From Semisulcospira habei (lineage: Eukaryota; Mollusca; Gastropoda; Semisulcospiridae): a DNA stretch of 64,000 bases. Shown one piece after another: positions 43,373-55,613 of the stretch (its first letter is position 1; the number at the start of each line of letters is the position of its first letter). The stretch spans positions 189,319,535 to 189,383,534 of the forward strand of contig BTPG01000003.1 in assembly GCA_036245525.1 (NCBI GenBank). The letters run 5' to 3'. The position numbers and the translations under genes are program-made. The notes below the pieces were generated by a model. The model had not been told where the DNA came from, did not search any database, and saw only the letters and a list, made by a program, of their open reading frames with translations.

Positions 43373-43416
43373 AGGGAGCTGGTATGATTACAATAACACA
43401 CATAATTTCAACTACA

Positions 43417-43640
43417 GCAGAACCTGTTTTGAGCTACCATACTTATGAGAAATTTGATTACTTGTTGCTAAAGACCTTGTTTGATTGTTGCTAAAGACCT
43501 TCAGTTAGGTGTCTGTAGCCACCTAAATGATGGTCTTTAATGACAAGTGACACGTTTTGCCCTTCAAGAGTACCTGTGTTTTAAGACCACTTTTTTCATA
43601 GTGCAAACTAGGTGGATTCTCAGAACAGGTTGCACTGTAC
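43417..43640. repeat. MITE copy, empty homologue of the Polinton target
   Basis: CAGCAGAACCTGTTTTGAGC at the left, GAACAGGTTGCA-type sequence at the right, and TGTAGCCACCTAAATGATGG in the middle. It matches the pieces at 3232-3333 and 19629-19711. A further fragment lies at 63817-63950. Confidence 0.65.
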
Positions 43641-43815
43641 ATGAGCACGGCACAAAAAGCTGCGAGACTGTTGTCCCTTCCGGGCAGGATACAGGCGAGA
43701 TTCCGCTGATGGAGACCGTCTGATACTCGGGCTTTGTGTGGCATGCAGCGGCCGAGACAAATGCATACCTGTATCTGTTTAGTAGATACTCGGTCGTACT
43801 CAGTCGTACATAATA

Positions 43816-44077
43816 GTGAGGTTTTGTTTATAACGAACGACTACCGACAAGAAACGAGAGCGACATCGCTCTTGATAACCAGCTTTTAAAAATAAACACT
43901 CAAAAAATCTCCAAGTCATAGATCCTCACGTGCCCTCCGGGCTCATGAGGATCTATACCTCTTGGAGATGTTCGGAGTGTTGAGAATGCTTCTGGTACGC
44001 ATTGGTCAGTTTTCCAGTTATCCGTGACTTGGCTCTCGTGCGTTGTTGGGAGTCGTTCGTTACAAACGAAACCTCAC
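43816..44077. repeat. MITE with family C palindrome at its centre
   Basis: Outer inverted repeats GTGAGGTTTTGTTTATAACG / CGTTACAAACGAAACCTCAC; the central hairpin (about 43908-43972) carries the CATAGATCCTCA / TGAGGATCTAT arms. Confidence 0.82.
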
Positions 44078-44081
44078 CGCT

Positions 44082-44500
44082 ATTCTGTAGCTTACAATAC
44101 CGCGTTGCCCTAGGCCAAGGCCCTTTCATGAACTTGGAGATACAACGGGTATATATGTCCTGTATTCTGTAGCTTACAATACCGCGTTGCCCTAGGCCAA
44201 GGCCCTTTCATGAACTTGGAGATACTGACAACGGGTATATATGTCCTGTATTCTGTAGCTTACAATACCGCGTTGCCCTAGGCCAAGGCCCTTTCATGAA
44301 CTTGGAGATACTGACAACGGGTATATATGTCCTGTATTCTGTAGCTTACAATACCGCGTTGCCCTAGGCCAAGGCCCTTTCATGAACTTGGAGATACAAC
44401 GGGTATATATGTCCTGTATTCTGTAGCTTACAATACCGCGTTGCCCTAGGCCAAGGCCCTTTCATGAACTTGGAGATACAACGGGTATATATGTCCTATA
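44082..44500. repeat. Five-copy tandem repeat, 82/86-bp units
   Basis: ATTCTGTAGCTTACAATACC starts at 44082, 44164, 44250, 44336 and 44418. Unit lengths are 82, 86, 86 and 82. The 86-bp units contain an extra CTGA before CAACGGG. Copies are otherwise essentially identical, so the array is young. Confidence 0.95.
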
Positions 44501-44786
44501 TAATAATTATGTGCTTAGCTTGTACATCTGATAATGCTGCACAAAACTTTGAATGTCGTAAAAATATTTATTTTCTGATCTTCTCCTTTGTAGTACGTGG
44601 GAGGGTTATTCCGTCACGCACAGGTGGCATTAGAAAATCGTCCTCTATTACTTGTGCGCACGCATGCAGATTGTAAAAGAAGTGCAGAATAAAATCGTTG
44701 AGACGAGACAACAATAATAACCCGTTGTTTCGATAGGCGAATCGTGATTTAGCAATCAAAGCCCACCATAGAGCAGATAGCTTTAT

Positions 44787-45010
44787 CCCCTTCAGCCCTG
44801 ACGCCCTACAGCAGGAGATGGGTCGACCATGATAACTCAGGGCAGTGCAGATTTGCTTGGCGCCTCAGTTTCGGCGACAAGCTAATCTGGCACTGCCCAT
44901 AAATTATCATGGTCGATCCATCTCCTGCAACATAGTCGATCCATCTCCTCCATCTCATTAGATGAAGCCTCCGGCAACATTTGGGAAATACGGCCGTCGG
45001 GCTGAATGAT
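44787..45010. repeat. Palindrome family A (reverse orientation)
   Basis: CCCCTTCAGCCCTGACGC..GGGTCGACCATGATAACTCA.. and complement. Right TTAA at 45011-45014; the left flank reads TTTAT. It includes a duplicated GTCGATCCATCTCCT block. Confidence 0.78.
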
Positions 45011-45509
45011 TTAACGGAGATTGCACACAACTTGTGTCAGTTTAAGGGGTGGAGCTAAAACAACTTATTCGGGGGAGATATCTGTGTCACTACCGTGAAA
45101 CTTTAAGGACAGTGCCAGATCAGATTATCAATGCTATTCGTAGATCCAGCTCCACGAATTTGTAAGGCATCCAGCCGGCAGTAGTGACCAAAGTGATGAC
45201 ACATCTGCGAAATAAGGGTCTTCACATGCAGCTGAAGAGGTCAGTCTAAATGCAGAGGCCAATGAGAATCGGCTAGGCCTGTTCAATCGGTCTGATGGCC
45301 GATATCTACGCTAAGTGCTAATCCGAAATTCGAAAGCCGGTGTGTAACTGAAGCTGAAAGCACACAGAGGCTTCAGTCTAGTACATGTAGACACGTGTAT
45401 GTATAAATTCGTCGTACGCGTAATCCGAAATTTCACCTCAATTTGAGGCCCAAATGGATGCGACAATAGTTTGACAGAAAGAGGCACAGGGGTAATTTGC
45501 ACTGCCGAT

Positions 45510-45604
45510 GAGCGAGCTTAGTCCTGCACCAGCCACAAAGCAAGGTGCGCCGCTATAACGGCGCATCTTGCTTAGAGACTGGTGCAGGACTAAGCTCGCC
45601 GCTC
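45510..45604. repeat. Palindrome family F (95 bp)
   Basis: GAGCGAGCTTAGTCCTGCAC / GTGCAGGACTAAGCTCGC outer arms and GTGCGCCG / CGGCGCAT inner arms. Single copy in the window. Confidence 0.8.
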
Positions 45605-45995
45605 ATGCAACTGGCTCAGTCCTGGTTCTCGTGACTGCAAGCACTCATGAGAAGCTGTGCCTTCTTGTAGAAGGAATGGCATTGACGGCCAACGGCCAGT
45701 ACACAGACAAGAATGATGCCGCTTCATCTTCTACACCTGTTGAGCGAAGAGTGGAAGGTATGGCTGGCACTGAATCAGCGTGCATGAGGCTGGATGCCAC
45801 CGAGTGCGCGAAAAGTCCTGGGGCCGACGTCCGCCGCAGTTGGCCTGCTCACAACTACGGTCGACGCCGGCCCCAGGCCCTTTTGTTCAAGTTACGGGAA
45901 AGGCGATCGGTGACGGTTGAAATTTCCAATGTTTTTAATTTGTATTTTGTTGTTCTTGTTTGATACTGATTTTTTGTTTTGTTTTTATAGGGCCC
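45605..45995. other. No recognised gene; hairpin at 45815-45885
   Basis: A 131-aa frame (45568-45963) has no recognisable domain and begins inside palindrome F. GTCCTGGGGCCG / CGGCCCCAGG forms an interrupted hairpin. Confidence 0.4.
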
Positions 45996-46333
45996 GGGCT
46001 CGGTAAGTTCCACGTGTTGCCTAGGAGCGGCATCGGCGCGTCAGCCGCCATCTTAAGAGGATGTATATATGCTTCAGATACTGAGATAGTGTTTCAAGAC
46101 GTTCAGTTTCTTCATGAGTGTTTCTTCCTCTTTGGAAACAAACAAAAACAGATTCTGGTTAGCGGTGTCAGTTCTACTGAAATGGCAAGGTTTGCTGTTA
46201 TTGCCTATTATAGCACGTCGGGACTGACTTTCCTGACATTGTTCTGAAGGCATCGTTTCCCGGCCTATGAGCGCCTTAGTCCCGTATCCTCACAAAATGG
46301 CCGCCACGACTAGCGGCGTCAGTTTCCCGAGCC
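45996..46333. repeat. MITE family M, copy 2
   Basis: GGGCTCGGTAAG to TTTCCCGAGCC; interior as in 40675-41005. Confidence 0.72.
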
Positions 46334-46599
46334 GTTATTGTACCGGCCATATGATCAACAATGATGCGAATGTCAGTCAGTGTCCGTTCCGTAATGAATC
46401 GATATTTTCCTTGAGACTGGTGCGGCGGCGGTCATTGTGCCCGAGGCCGGCCATTCTATTAATTTTTGCGTTCATATGAAGTTGTTTTTTTACTTTTGCG
46501 GCGGGACCAATGAAATGTTGGCATCTCCATTCATATATTGTCGCCGGATTTCTATAGCTACGTTCAAGTACATGCTCTCTCTGGTGTTCCGTGTTATTG

Positions 46600-46800
46600 C
46601 GCTCCTTTCTCAACCGGGGCGGTAAAAGCGCCAACCACCAATGCAAGAGGTGCCGCGAGGTTCGATTCCCGGTTTCAGTCGGTGTCGGACTTTTCTCCTC
46701 TAGTAAGCGGTGTCACCATAAAATCGGGCGGACTGTCGGGCTCTTTCCTCCCCCACGAATTTGGTATTAATTTCAGTCCACTTAATCAAATTTCAAAAAT
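46600..46800 (+). repeat. Possible tRNA-like SINE fragment
   Basis: GAGGTTCGATTCCCGG (about 46656-46671) fits a pol III B box, with AACCGGGGCGGTAAAAG upstream as a poor A box. No target duplication found. Tentative. Confidence 0.3.
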
Positions 46801-47021
46801 ATAAAAAAAAACTATTTAAATTTCCAAAAATTTCAGTAGCTCGCTTGAGCTTGCCCTTAGCACCACGTGAATCACGTTCTGTGTTTATGTACAGTGTGTG
46901 AGTGAATGCGCGTGATTCACGTGAGCGTGCTTGTTGGGTTCAGTTAGCGGCTATGTCCTGCGCATTGAGTTATATTATAAATATGAGAATGCGCTGCATA
47001 AATACTATATTATTATTATTA

Positions 47022-47254
47022 TACTCATTCAGCCCGGCGCACGTCCGTATTTCCCAATATTTTGACTGGAGGCGTCATCTAACGACTATGCACCTCAGTG
47101 TTGCACTTGCAGGAGATGGATCGACCATGATAATTCAAGGGCAGTGCCAGATTAGCGGCTTGGCGCCGATAGGCGCCAAGCTAATCTGGCACTACCCGCC
47201 TTGAATTATCACGGTCGACCCATCTCCTGCTGTAGTGCGTCAGGGCTGAATGGG
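47022..47254. repeat. Palindrome family A (about 233 bp)
   Basis: ACTCATTCAGCCCGGCGCAC.. to ..GTGCGTCAGGGCTGAATGGG, TTAA at 47255-47258, left flank TTAT. Small insertions (CAGTGTTGCACTT) lengthen one arm. Confidence 0.82.
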
Positions 47255-47258
47255 TTAA

Positions 47259-49206
47259 GTTTTCTAATTCACAGTTTTTTTTACATTGCGCAAACAAACG
47301 AAACATACTCATTACACACTGATCATAGAAACATTACCACACTGGCGAATGGCTCCAAAATGAAGTAATGATTAAGACAAAGACTAAACAATACAAAACT
47401 GGAGCGGCATACATTTTTGATCACACACATCAGTTATAAATCAGAAAAGCAATAGTAGTTTTAGTACTTACAGAGGCTAATTCAGGTTCCAAGTGTTTCA
47501 CAAACTCAGTCCATTGTTGAAACAGCCAGTCTCAAAGGTCTAACCAAGGGATGCAGGTTTACATTGTCACAGCGTAGTAGAAACTTGAGACTCTCTGATC
47601 ACTAGGCCAGCAGAGGGAAGAATGACCGGTTTAATTCAAACTGATTACCACAGACCTCAGAGTGGACAAAGAGGCTGAACACCGCCTTCAAAACGATTGG
47701 CTACTAATTAAAGGCGGAAAATTACTGATTGGCTAATTAAAACTAGCAAGCGTTGCAGCGCCCTCTCACTGGTCACTAAGAATGGGCAAGGTACAGACAA
47801 CTACGCAGGAGAGTTATCCACCTTGCAGAGGGCTGCAGAGTTGAGGCACTAGTCTAGCAGCTGCCCTTCATAGACGATCAGCCGTTTACGAGATAGTGAT
47901 TTTCTAGAGAGTAACAAAGGTTTGGGTATATCAAAATGAAGTCTAGTATGAATGAGAGCAGTGCGCACTCGTTTTAAACCGCCGGAGGATGGAGACATTT
48001 TTCTGTAGCACATTTTGTTTCCAGTATGTCTGCAGACGAATCCAGGACCGTGCCGTCGCAGCCATGTTCACAGGGGACCAGTGGTTTACACGGGTCTCAT
48101 TGTTCCTGTATTCAGTGGTAGTATGCACTATATGTCACTTAAAAGGATTTCATTTTTAAAGTAATATTTTCACACCTAGATATATTAAGAGAATAAACAA
48201 TATTACGAAAAAGCTTGCCTTGAAATATCGTTACTCAACATTAAGGTATCCCAAATCACGTGATCAAAACATCACGTGATGCCACAACCTCCTCGGACGT
48301 GAATTTCGGTGTGCCGACGGGTTCTTTTTGATTTGTTCTACATAAGCTTGTTTGTTTCCCAAAAAAAAAAGCAAACATGTAAAGTTGCTGTGTGCATTTT
48401 TACGGCTTGATAAAGGTTTGTTACGTTTATTTCCATTCACGTTACCATCGCTTCAGCGGCCCGTTTCATTTTGACAAGACAGCACCAAAACAACGGCATC
48501 TATGCAGATCTTCATCTTTTTTTTTTTTTCACGGATACTCAGTGAGTGATCGGGTACGCACTCAGAGGCAGGGAAGACATCGTACACCCGGCATGACCTT
48601 TTGTTTCACCTCTTGGCCGCGTATCTTGAGAGACGTCCACTTCGGCAGAGACTGAATGCGTTTCAGAAGCCTCATTTTTATCTGTCAAAAGTCTGACTAA
48701 ATGCCAACTCCACCTATTCAGTTCTTGGCTTTTGTTTTCTGTAGCTGTGTGCACTTCTGGTCCCGTTCACTTTAAACTGATTTGTTAACTCCGCAGTACT
48801 TTGTTGCGATAATTCAGTGCTGCAGGAATCATCGCGACGAAAGTCGCTACCGCCACGCGGCCAAAGGGTTAATTAGAAAAACTTCATATCCGATCAGTAC
48901 ATCATACTGGATAAGTTGTTTCCGTTGCGGCGCTCTTCAGTTCAAAGTTTGGTGCACAGCCGATATCAACAGTTACTGCCGTTACTTGGCCGCCCGGGCC
49001 CTTTTTTCATTGTCAGCAGGCTGTATAGGATGGACAGCCCCCTCCCTCTCACTAAGGACTCAGTACTGCCAATAAATACACTCTGCACAAAAAAGTGTGA
49101 GCATGATCCTTTAAATATTTAGTGTCTTGGTTTCAGGTGGTCTCAAAAGCGGATACATACAGTACATACTATTTGTTGAACATTGCTTAATAAGAATTTA
49201 CGACAG
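47259..49206. other. No gene seen
   Basis: Nearly 2 kb without recognisable proteins. CACGTGAT words repeat at 48255-48285. This could be unique host sequence, but no exon structure is evident. Confidence 0.4.
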
Positions 49207-49217
49207 TGCCCAAGTTT
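49207..49217. repeat. LINE family 1 target duplication, left
   Basis: TGCCCAAGTTT, identical to 52481-52491. Confidence 0.8.
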
Positions 49218-49246
49218 CTCTTGGCTTGACTTCGCGAACGAAGATT

Positions 49247-50720
49247 TTATAGGAGTTGCCCACGACGTCTGCAGGCTTGTTCGTGGCTGCGGAGGCCAAT
49301 CCGAGACAGGCAGGTTCGACCGCAGTGGCTGCAGGGGAAGGTATGGCCGGGGTTCTGAGCTGCGGCATCTCTGTTTTTTCTCCTGAGCCGCTTGTCCTTA
49401 AGGCTAGCTCTGTGAGAGTCCTCAAAGGAGACAGCTGCCTTGTAAATGGTGGAGCGCCAGGTGTCACGGTCCGCAGCAAGCGAAGACCACTGGTGGTGGT
49501 CGATTTGGCAGGCACTAAGTGACTTCTTGAGACAGTCTTTGTATCTCTTCTTTGGTGCCCCTCTGTCACGGTGTCCAGTAGCAAGCTCGCCGAACAGGGT
49601 GATCTTTGGTAGGCGATGATCCTCCATCCTGGAGACATGCCCCGCCCAGCGGAGCTGTGTCCGCAGCAGCAAAGCCTCGATGCTCACAGTTTCAGCTTGT
49701 TCAAGGACCTCGACGTTGGTGACATAGTCACTCCAGTGAATGCCCAGGATGGTACGCAGGCAGCGCTGGTGGAAGCGTTCGAGGAGTCGTAGTTGGCTGC
49801 GGTAGAGGGCCCAGGACTCGGAACCATACAGCAGGGTGGTGAGGACCACAGCTCTGTACACGCTGATCTTGGTGCCTGTTTTCAGCTGTTGATTGTGCCA
49901 CACCTGCTTGAAAAGTCGCCCGAAAGCGCTGTTCGCTTTTGCCAGCCTGCTGTCAAGCTCCTTGTCCAGCTTGGCGTCCGACGTGATAATGCAGCCAAGG
50001 TAAGTAAACTGGTGCACTGACTTTAGTTCAGACTCGCCAATGGTGATGTGAGGAGGGCGATACACTGTCTTGGGTGCCGGCTGATGGAGGACCTCTGTCT
50101 TTTTCAGACTGACCTCGAGTCCAAAGAGCTGGGCAGCATCTGCGAAGCAAGACGTGATGCGCTGCAGGGCTCTCTCTGTGTGTGCAACGAGGGCAGCATC
50201 ATCAGCAAAAAGCAGCTCACGAATCAGTTGGTCTAGGGTTTTCGTGTGGGCCTGCAGTCGTCTGAGGTTGAACAGGCTGCCATCGAGACGATACCTGATG
50301 TACACTGCATCGTCATCATCGAGGTCCACTGTGGCCTGCTTCAACATCATGCTAAAAAAGATGGTGAAGAGGGTCGGTGCCAGCACGCAGCCCTGCTTTA
50401 CGCCGTTGAGAATAGGGAATGGTTCTGAGAGATCATTGTTGAGTCTGACCTGGCCTTGCTGGTCCTCGTGTAGCTGGACAATCATGTTGAGGAACTTTGG
50501 GGGACAGCCAAGTCGCTCCAGGATCTGCCACATGCCTTGCCTGCTCACAGTGTCGAACGCTTTTGTTAGGTCGACAAATGTTACGTACAGCCCTTTGTTC
50601 TGCTCGCGGCACTTCTCCTGTAGCTGTCTCAGCACAAAGACCATATCGGTGGTGCTCCTGTTTGCTCTGAAGCCACACTGGCCCTCTGGGAGTTGGTCTT
50701 CAGCGATGGCAGTACCAGCC
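49247..50720 (-). pseudogene. LINE family 1 RT and C-terminal zinc finger
   Basis: From the methionine at 50644 the frame is open for 465 aa. RT box A is FVDLTKAFDTV (about 23-33), GVKQGCVLAP (81-90) is the next conserved block, and LLFADDAALVAHT (144-156) is the catalytic box. A YLGCII thumb motif and WAGHVSRM follow, and the CxxC..H..C finger occupies about 438-460. The frame continues upstream of 50644 to about 50720, where a frameshift separates it from the preceding RT fingers region. It aligns with the broken copy at 1-1419. Confidence 0.87.
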
Positions 50721-51576
50721 GATTCAGGAGCAGCCTTGCAAGGATTTTCCCAGCAATGGACAGCAGGGTAATTCCCCGATAGTTGGAACAGTCAGACTTC
50801 TCGCCTTTGTTCTTGTACAGGGTGATAACGACTGCATCACGGAGATCTTTTGGTAGTGTTCCTTCCTCCCAGCAGCAGAGAAAGAGGTCATGGAGCTTGT
50901 TGTGCAGTGCTGTGCCTCCATGTTTCCAGATCTCTGGCGGTATTCCATCAATGCCTGCTGCTTTGCCACTCTTGAGCTGGTGGATGGCTGTGAGGGTCTC
51001 TTCAGCGGTGGGCGGTTCGTCCAATACAACCTTTACTGGGAGGTGTGGGATTTGTAGGACGACTGCTTCTTGAACAGTGCGCTCAGCGCTGAAGAGGCTC
51101 CGAAAGTATTCCGACCAGCGGTTCAAGATGGAGGTATTATCTGTGAGGAGTGCCTGGCGAGGATGCATCCAGGTGGTCTTTCGACTGTCCTTTTGCTGAA
51201 AAGTAGTGTTGGTGATGACCAGTTGCTGCTCCGCACAGAACTCCAACAGTAGGCGGCCATTGTCATTGCAGTTCCCCACGCCATGCTTGCCGAGGACTCC
51301 TTTCCAGGCTTCAGAGTCCTGGCCCACTCTGGCGTTGAAGTCGCCAAGGATGATGACTTTGTCATCTGCAGGGGTACTCTGTAGGAGGCTGCGCAGGTCA
51401 GTGTAAAACTTGTCCTTTTCAGCAGGCTCTGCCAGGAGGGTTGGGGAGTACACACTGAGAAGGGTGACGTGCTGCTGGTGTCTCAGTGGGAGGCGCATGG
51501 ACATGATGCGGTCTGAGTGGCCCGTTGGTAGGTTTTCCAGCTTAGTCGCAATGGATGTCTTGACCATGAAACCCAC
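50629..51576 (-). pseudogene. LINE family 1 endonuclease 3' part fused to RT N terminus by deletion
   Basis: Residues 1-140 are APE-type endonuclease (VYSPTL; ILGDFNARVG with the catalytic D and N; NDNGRLLLEFC). After TTWMHPR the frame passes straight into an RT-proximal region (LLTDNTSILNRWSEYFRSLF, LKSGKAAGIDGIPPE, VITLYKNKGEKSDCSNYRGI). The expected C-terminal endonuclease segment with its catalytic His and the linker are absent, so an in-frame internal deletion is inferred. The last 20 or so residues are out of frame with the RT. Confidence 0.82.
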
Positions 51577-51812
51577 GCCTGAATTTCTGATGCAGGCCTG
51601 CCTGACCAGTAGAGGGTGTACCCAGCACCAAGTTCTTGGAGGCTGCCTTCGTCCGGAAGGCGTACTTCGCTGAGCGCGGCGATGTCGATGTTTAACCTCC
51701 GCAATTCATGGGCAATGAGGGCGGAGCGACGTTCAGGGCGTCCGCTGTCTGCTTTGTCGAGCATGGTTCGGACATTCCAGCATGCTACGTTGAGTCCGGT
51801 CGTGGTCGTCAT
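51483..51812 (-). pseudogene. LINE family 1 endonuclease N terminus
   Basis: MTTTTGLNVACWNVRTMLD is the typical LINE endonuclease start (N in WNVRT is active-site), followed by IDIAALSEVRLP with the catalytic Glu. A frameshift near 51580 passes reading to the 51576 frame. The start codon at 51812 follows a 670-base leader. Confidence 0.82.
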
Positions 51813-52480
51813 GAGAGTGGATCCGTTATTCTTTCTTGTTTTTTGACCGCAGGAGAAGATGCCCGTTGACCGCGGCTAGCCAACTGGGGTTGCGAGGGGA
51901 CGAGCTTTGGTTAGGCCACCTTTTCTAGGCCCCTCTCCGTGTGGAGCAAGCAGTGCTGTCCCTAGAGAAGGCTGCTTGGTCGTTCAGGGTGTGCCGAGTG
52001 ATGTTGTCATCCCCAGGTCAACATCAGGCGACCAATATCCTGAACCGCCTGCATGCAGGTTTGAGACTGCGGCTTCCAGTGACATCTTTCACCTGCCGTT
52101 TCGCCCCTCGCCCGTCGCTACAGGACTTGGAATGGTCAGTGTCATGGTCCGTGGACGTTTCCTAAAGCCTGCGCGGTGGAGCTTTTTAGTGGAGTGCAGT
52201 GTGCGCAGTACTGGCCCCACCCTTTAAACCCTTGGTTCATCTGCCATGGCCTAGCAAGCTGGGACGATGGCATCGAGGTCCTCGGGTCGTAGGTTTTATA
52301 TCAGACTGTCCTTGTCCTAGTCTCTGGCTCAAAAGCCTTCCCCGGAGACACGGGGGCTTTGATGTCAGGGGTTTCCCCCCTTAGCCTTTCCGCAGCCAAG
52401 CGGCCAGGCCTGCAAGGCAGCAGGCGACTCGTGGAGGGCGGGGTCGTCTATGTCCCGTGCAGATGTGAACATCTGCCCAC

Positions 52481-52491
52481 TGCCCAAGTTT
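52481..52491. repeat. LINE family 1 target duplication, right
   Basis: TGCCCAAGTTT. The neighbouring sequence repeats CCAAGTTTACGGCATAATTT twice (about 52483-52535), a local tandem repeat at the target. Confidence 0.8.
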
Positions 52492-52577
52492 ACGGCATAA
52501 TTTAAGACAGTACCCAAGTTTACGGCATAATTTAAGACGCTACTCCAGTTTACGGGCAAAATTACAGCGTTACTTAA

Positions 52578-52797
52578 CCCATATCATTCTGAGGCTAAAA
52601 GCTTTAAATTTGTACACTACCATTATGCAGGCTACATTATAGTACATACAGATAAGGATATAGACCAATGGCTTTAGTTCAAGGGTAGTGCCAGAATAGC
52701 TTGGCGCCTAGAGGCGCCAAGCTATCTGGCACTACCCTTGAACTATTCATTTAGTCAAACTTATTTCACACACTGGTGTATTCCGAATGATAAAGAG
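52578..52797. repeat. Palindrome family A'', TTAA-flanked (220 bp)
   Basis: TTAA at 52574-52577 and 52798-52801. The core is shared with family A, but the outer arms differ (CCATATCATTCTGAGGC; CACTGGTGTATTCCGAATGA). Near-reverse-complement of 60571-60791. Confidence 0.85.
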
Positions 52798-53137
52798 TTA
52801 ACACATCTACAATCTTAATTACATCTGTGTCAGGTTTTATTTGGCCCACCCACAAAAGACTGATCTTGTTATTGTGACGTCTTGTGTTATCGGGAGTAAT
52901 GATCTCGGAAGCACTGACTTGCAACCAAATCACCTTGTCTTGCATTCGCAGACTTCTCTGTCCATTTCCGTTTTTCCAGATGTGTTTTAACAGAAATTTA
53001 AACAAAAGAAGTTCGCCATCAACCCCAGTGATCACGACTAAAGTGATTGCGCGTCTGAAACGACTGCACGGCACTGACTGACTTTCGCGTGAAAAATGTA
53101 AATGGGACAAATGATCTTAGGCATAAAAACAGGACTA

Positions 53138-53206
53138 GCAAGAGACATAAATTCTCATGAGCCCCCGCGAATGAGAGGCGCATGACGGTTTATGGCTCTT
53201 GCAGCT
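53138..53206. repeat. Palindrome family C copy
   Basis: GCAAGAGACATAAATTCTCA / TTTATGGCTCTTGC. Flanks share CAGTGATCACGA and GCATAAA words with the TTAA-bounded copy at 62014-62251. A degraded copy lies at 53263-53332. Confidence 0.65.
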
Positions 53207-53589
53207 GGGTGGCGTTCTCCTTGCAGTTAACTGCGGGCTAAACTCCGCCTATCGTAAGTGCAAGAATCATAGATCTTTATAAACCCCCAGCAGATTGCGG
53301 TGGCAGATGAAAATCCATGCCTCGTGGCATGCAAATATAAGTCGGTGCTGTGCCTTAGGGCGTTCACGCATAACGCCGTGTTTTTACTGCCAGTTTCTCA
53401 CCGCACACATTGGCTGATGACAGATAAACCGGCCTCACATCTGGGCTTTTCTTTTTCTTTTCCTTCCTGCAACAAAGACATGCCAAGGAAATCGGAAACG
53501 ATTCGCCGAGGATGTTTTTCGCATTATGGACCGTAAAAAAAGTGTATACAAGTTCCGCCCCAGTAGCAACACGTCTTCGGGCCAACGAC

Positions 53590-55030
53590 AAGCCACAGCC
53601 GTGCCGCGCATATTTCCTGAGACAAACGCAGCACTCTGTAGACTTGATGCATAATTAGTCACAAACGAAAATATATGGTTGTTTCAACGTTCTGGTGATA
53701 GTTATACTGACTGATAAAACGAACTTTGTGTGCGATATATGTCGATTCGCCGACTAACGGCACCGCATAGTTACTAAGGCTGGGGGTGCTGTTTTTCCCT
53801 GGGTGTGGGGGGTCAAGTTACAAACGTATAACTGATGACACCGGTTAGTGATCGATTTGGACACAGTGCCTTGTATTGTTAGATCGTTCTAGAATGTTTT
53901 GTGCTTCTACTAATGCATATGATTGTATGGAATGAGAAAAAGTTGATCGGTGTTCAAAACTGGCACTGTTTGTCAAACCGACTTATTTTATTGGGCCGCT
54001 TCACTGGTAGTAATGACAGCTATCTGTTTACTCAGCGATTCTGAAATCGCGAGAAAAAGATTATTATGGCTTACTTGCAGTAGAATCTGGTGAGATATTT
54101 AGTGATGTAAGGTTCAGTGTGCGTGATATATAATAAAATTCCCGACCAGCCTCTCCGCACCATGTGGATAGTGTTATCAACTGATGACATCAAATAGGTC
54201 GACAAGGAGAAATGGCTTGTACTGTATGGTTCTAGAGTGTCATTAAGCGGATGTTAACTAGCTTGTCCGCCATGTGAACACTTTCATAGAATTATTCGCG
54301 TATTTTGCCGCGCCTTTCAAGTTTCCTGAGACAAACGCAGCACTCAATAGACTCCATATCAGCGACATAATTAGTCAGAAATGTATTTGAAAGTTCTGGT
54401 GATATCTATAGTGATAAAACGGACTTTGTGTGTGATATATGTTGAACTCGCCAACTAACAGCACCGTATATTTACTGAGAGGCTCGGTGCGCTGTTTTTC
54501 GCTTGGGTTTGGGTTACAAACTTTGACGACACTTTTGTGATCGATTTGGACACAATACCTTTCATCAGTTGATTCTAGAGTGTTTTGCGTTTCTATTTGT
54601 GCTTGATTATATGAAATAAGTCACAGTTGATGTGTTCCGCCGCCTTCAAATTATGATGGACAAGTTTGTCAAAGCGGTTTACATTTTCGGGCGTCACCGC
54701 AGGCATTGTAAAACAGCTATCTGTTTACTCTGCTATTCTCAAATCGCGAGAAAAGATTATCATGACTTACTGGAAGTAGAATCTGGTGAGACATTGAGTG
54801 ATGTAAGGGTCTGTATAGGTGACTGATATTTGGGCCGGGAAACTGACTCGAATTGCGATCAACCCGCACCGCACCGATACTGTATCAGTGTTTTCTGTGG
54901 GGGTCACGACTGTAGTGCTATAAACGTGTAACTGATAACCGGAGATCGGTACGGACAAAATATCTTGTATTTATTGATTCTAAAGTGTTTGGCGCTTCTA
55001 TTCATGTGTACGATTATAATAAGTAGGTGT
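53590..55030. repeat. Imperfect large direct repeats
   Basis: TTTCCTGAGACAAACGCAGC recurs at about 53609 and 54325; TAGAATCTGGTGAGA recurs at about 54080 and 54776; GATCGATTTGGACACA recurs at about 53849 and 54538. The third block at 54840-55030 and the piece around the pogo insertion (56590-56710) belong to the same family. No protein recognised. Confidence 0.7.
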
Positions 55031-55199
55031 TAGTACTATCGATTATCATTAATTACGCTTTATGGAGTGTACAGTGTGCCGTATTTATCTCACAAAAAAG
55101 GCTTGCCCAAATACACGCATAGTTTCCAAAACGTGTTCATTTTTAACGCGACTCTACGTAACACCAAGCACAGTATGTCTTTAGTAACACCCACAACTC

Positions 55200-55600
55200 A
55201 TTCGAGACGTGCGTGAGAGGCCGGCCCATGCGCGACCCGAAATACGCGAATACTGAGTTCCATAAACGTGTTCACTTTCAACGATACATGATGAAGAGAC
55301 CAGCGAATTGACCACTGATACACCACACACAAGTACAACGGAACCGCATTGTTAATAGGGAGACTTAGAACGACAAATCAACTTCGTTTCGTTTCGGTCC
55401 TTCGATGCGAACTACTGGGTGCGTGAATCGCTGATGCGGCCGGCGGGATGGCTAGCCAAAGACGTTTCTTTCAAGGAAGACTCGATAACTCTTCACAGGC
55501 ACGTGTTCTGCTTTAGTAGCGGTATCGCCGCTACCTCAGTCGGGTGTTCAGTTCGCTCTCGATTTCTGCCTACTGACGCAAAAAGATTAAACACATAAGT
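55200..55600. other. No gene seen; half of a family B arm at its start
   Basis: ACTCATTCGAGACGTGC at about 55197-55213 is a single family B arm without its partner. The rest is unassigned. Confidence 0.45.
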
Positions 55601-55601
55601 C

Positions 55602-55613
55602 ATGTGTTGCCTT
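55602..55613. repeat. LINE target duplication, left
   Basis: ATGTGTTGCCTT, identical to 56200-56211. Confidence 0.85.

Larger units (their letters stand above)
49218..52480 (-). mobile_element. LINE family 1, end-to-end copy with internal deletion
   Basis: Runs on the minus strand from a GC-rich 5' leader (52480 to about 51813) through endonuclease, RT and zinc finger to the same 3' end as the copy at 1-1449. An 11-bp target duplication flanks it, so both ends are original. It lacks the region between the endonuclease and RT (near 51160). Confidence 0.87.

Noticed and set aside
45568..45963. 131-aa open frame as a gene
   Set aside because: It starts within palindrome F and shows no domain or codon regularity.
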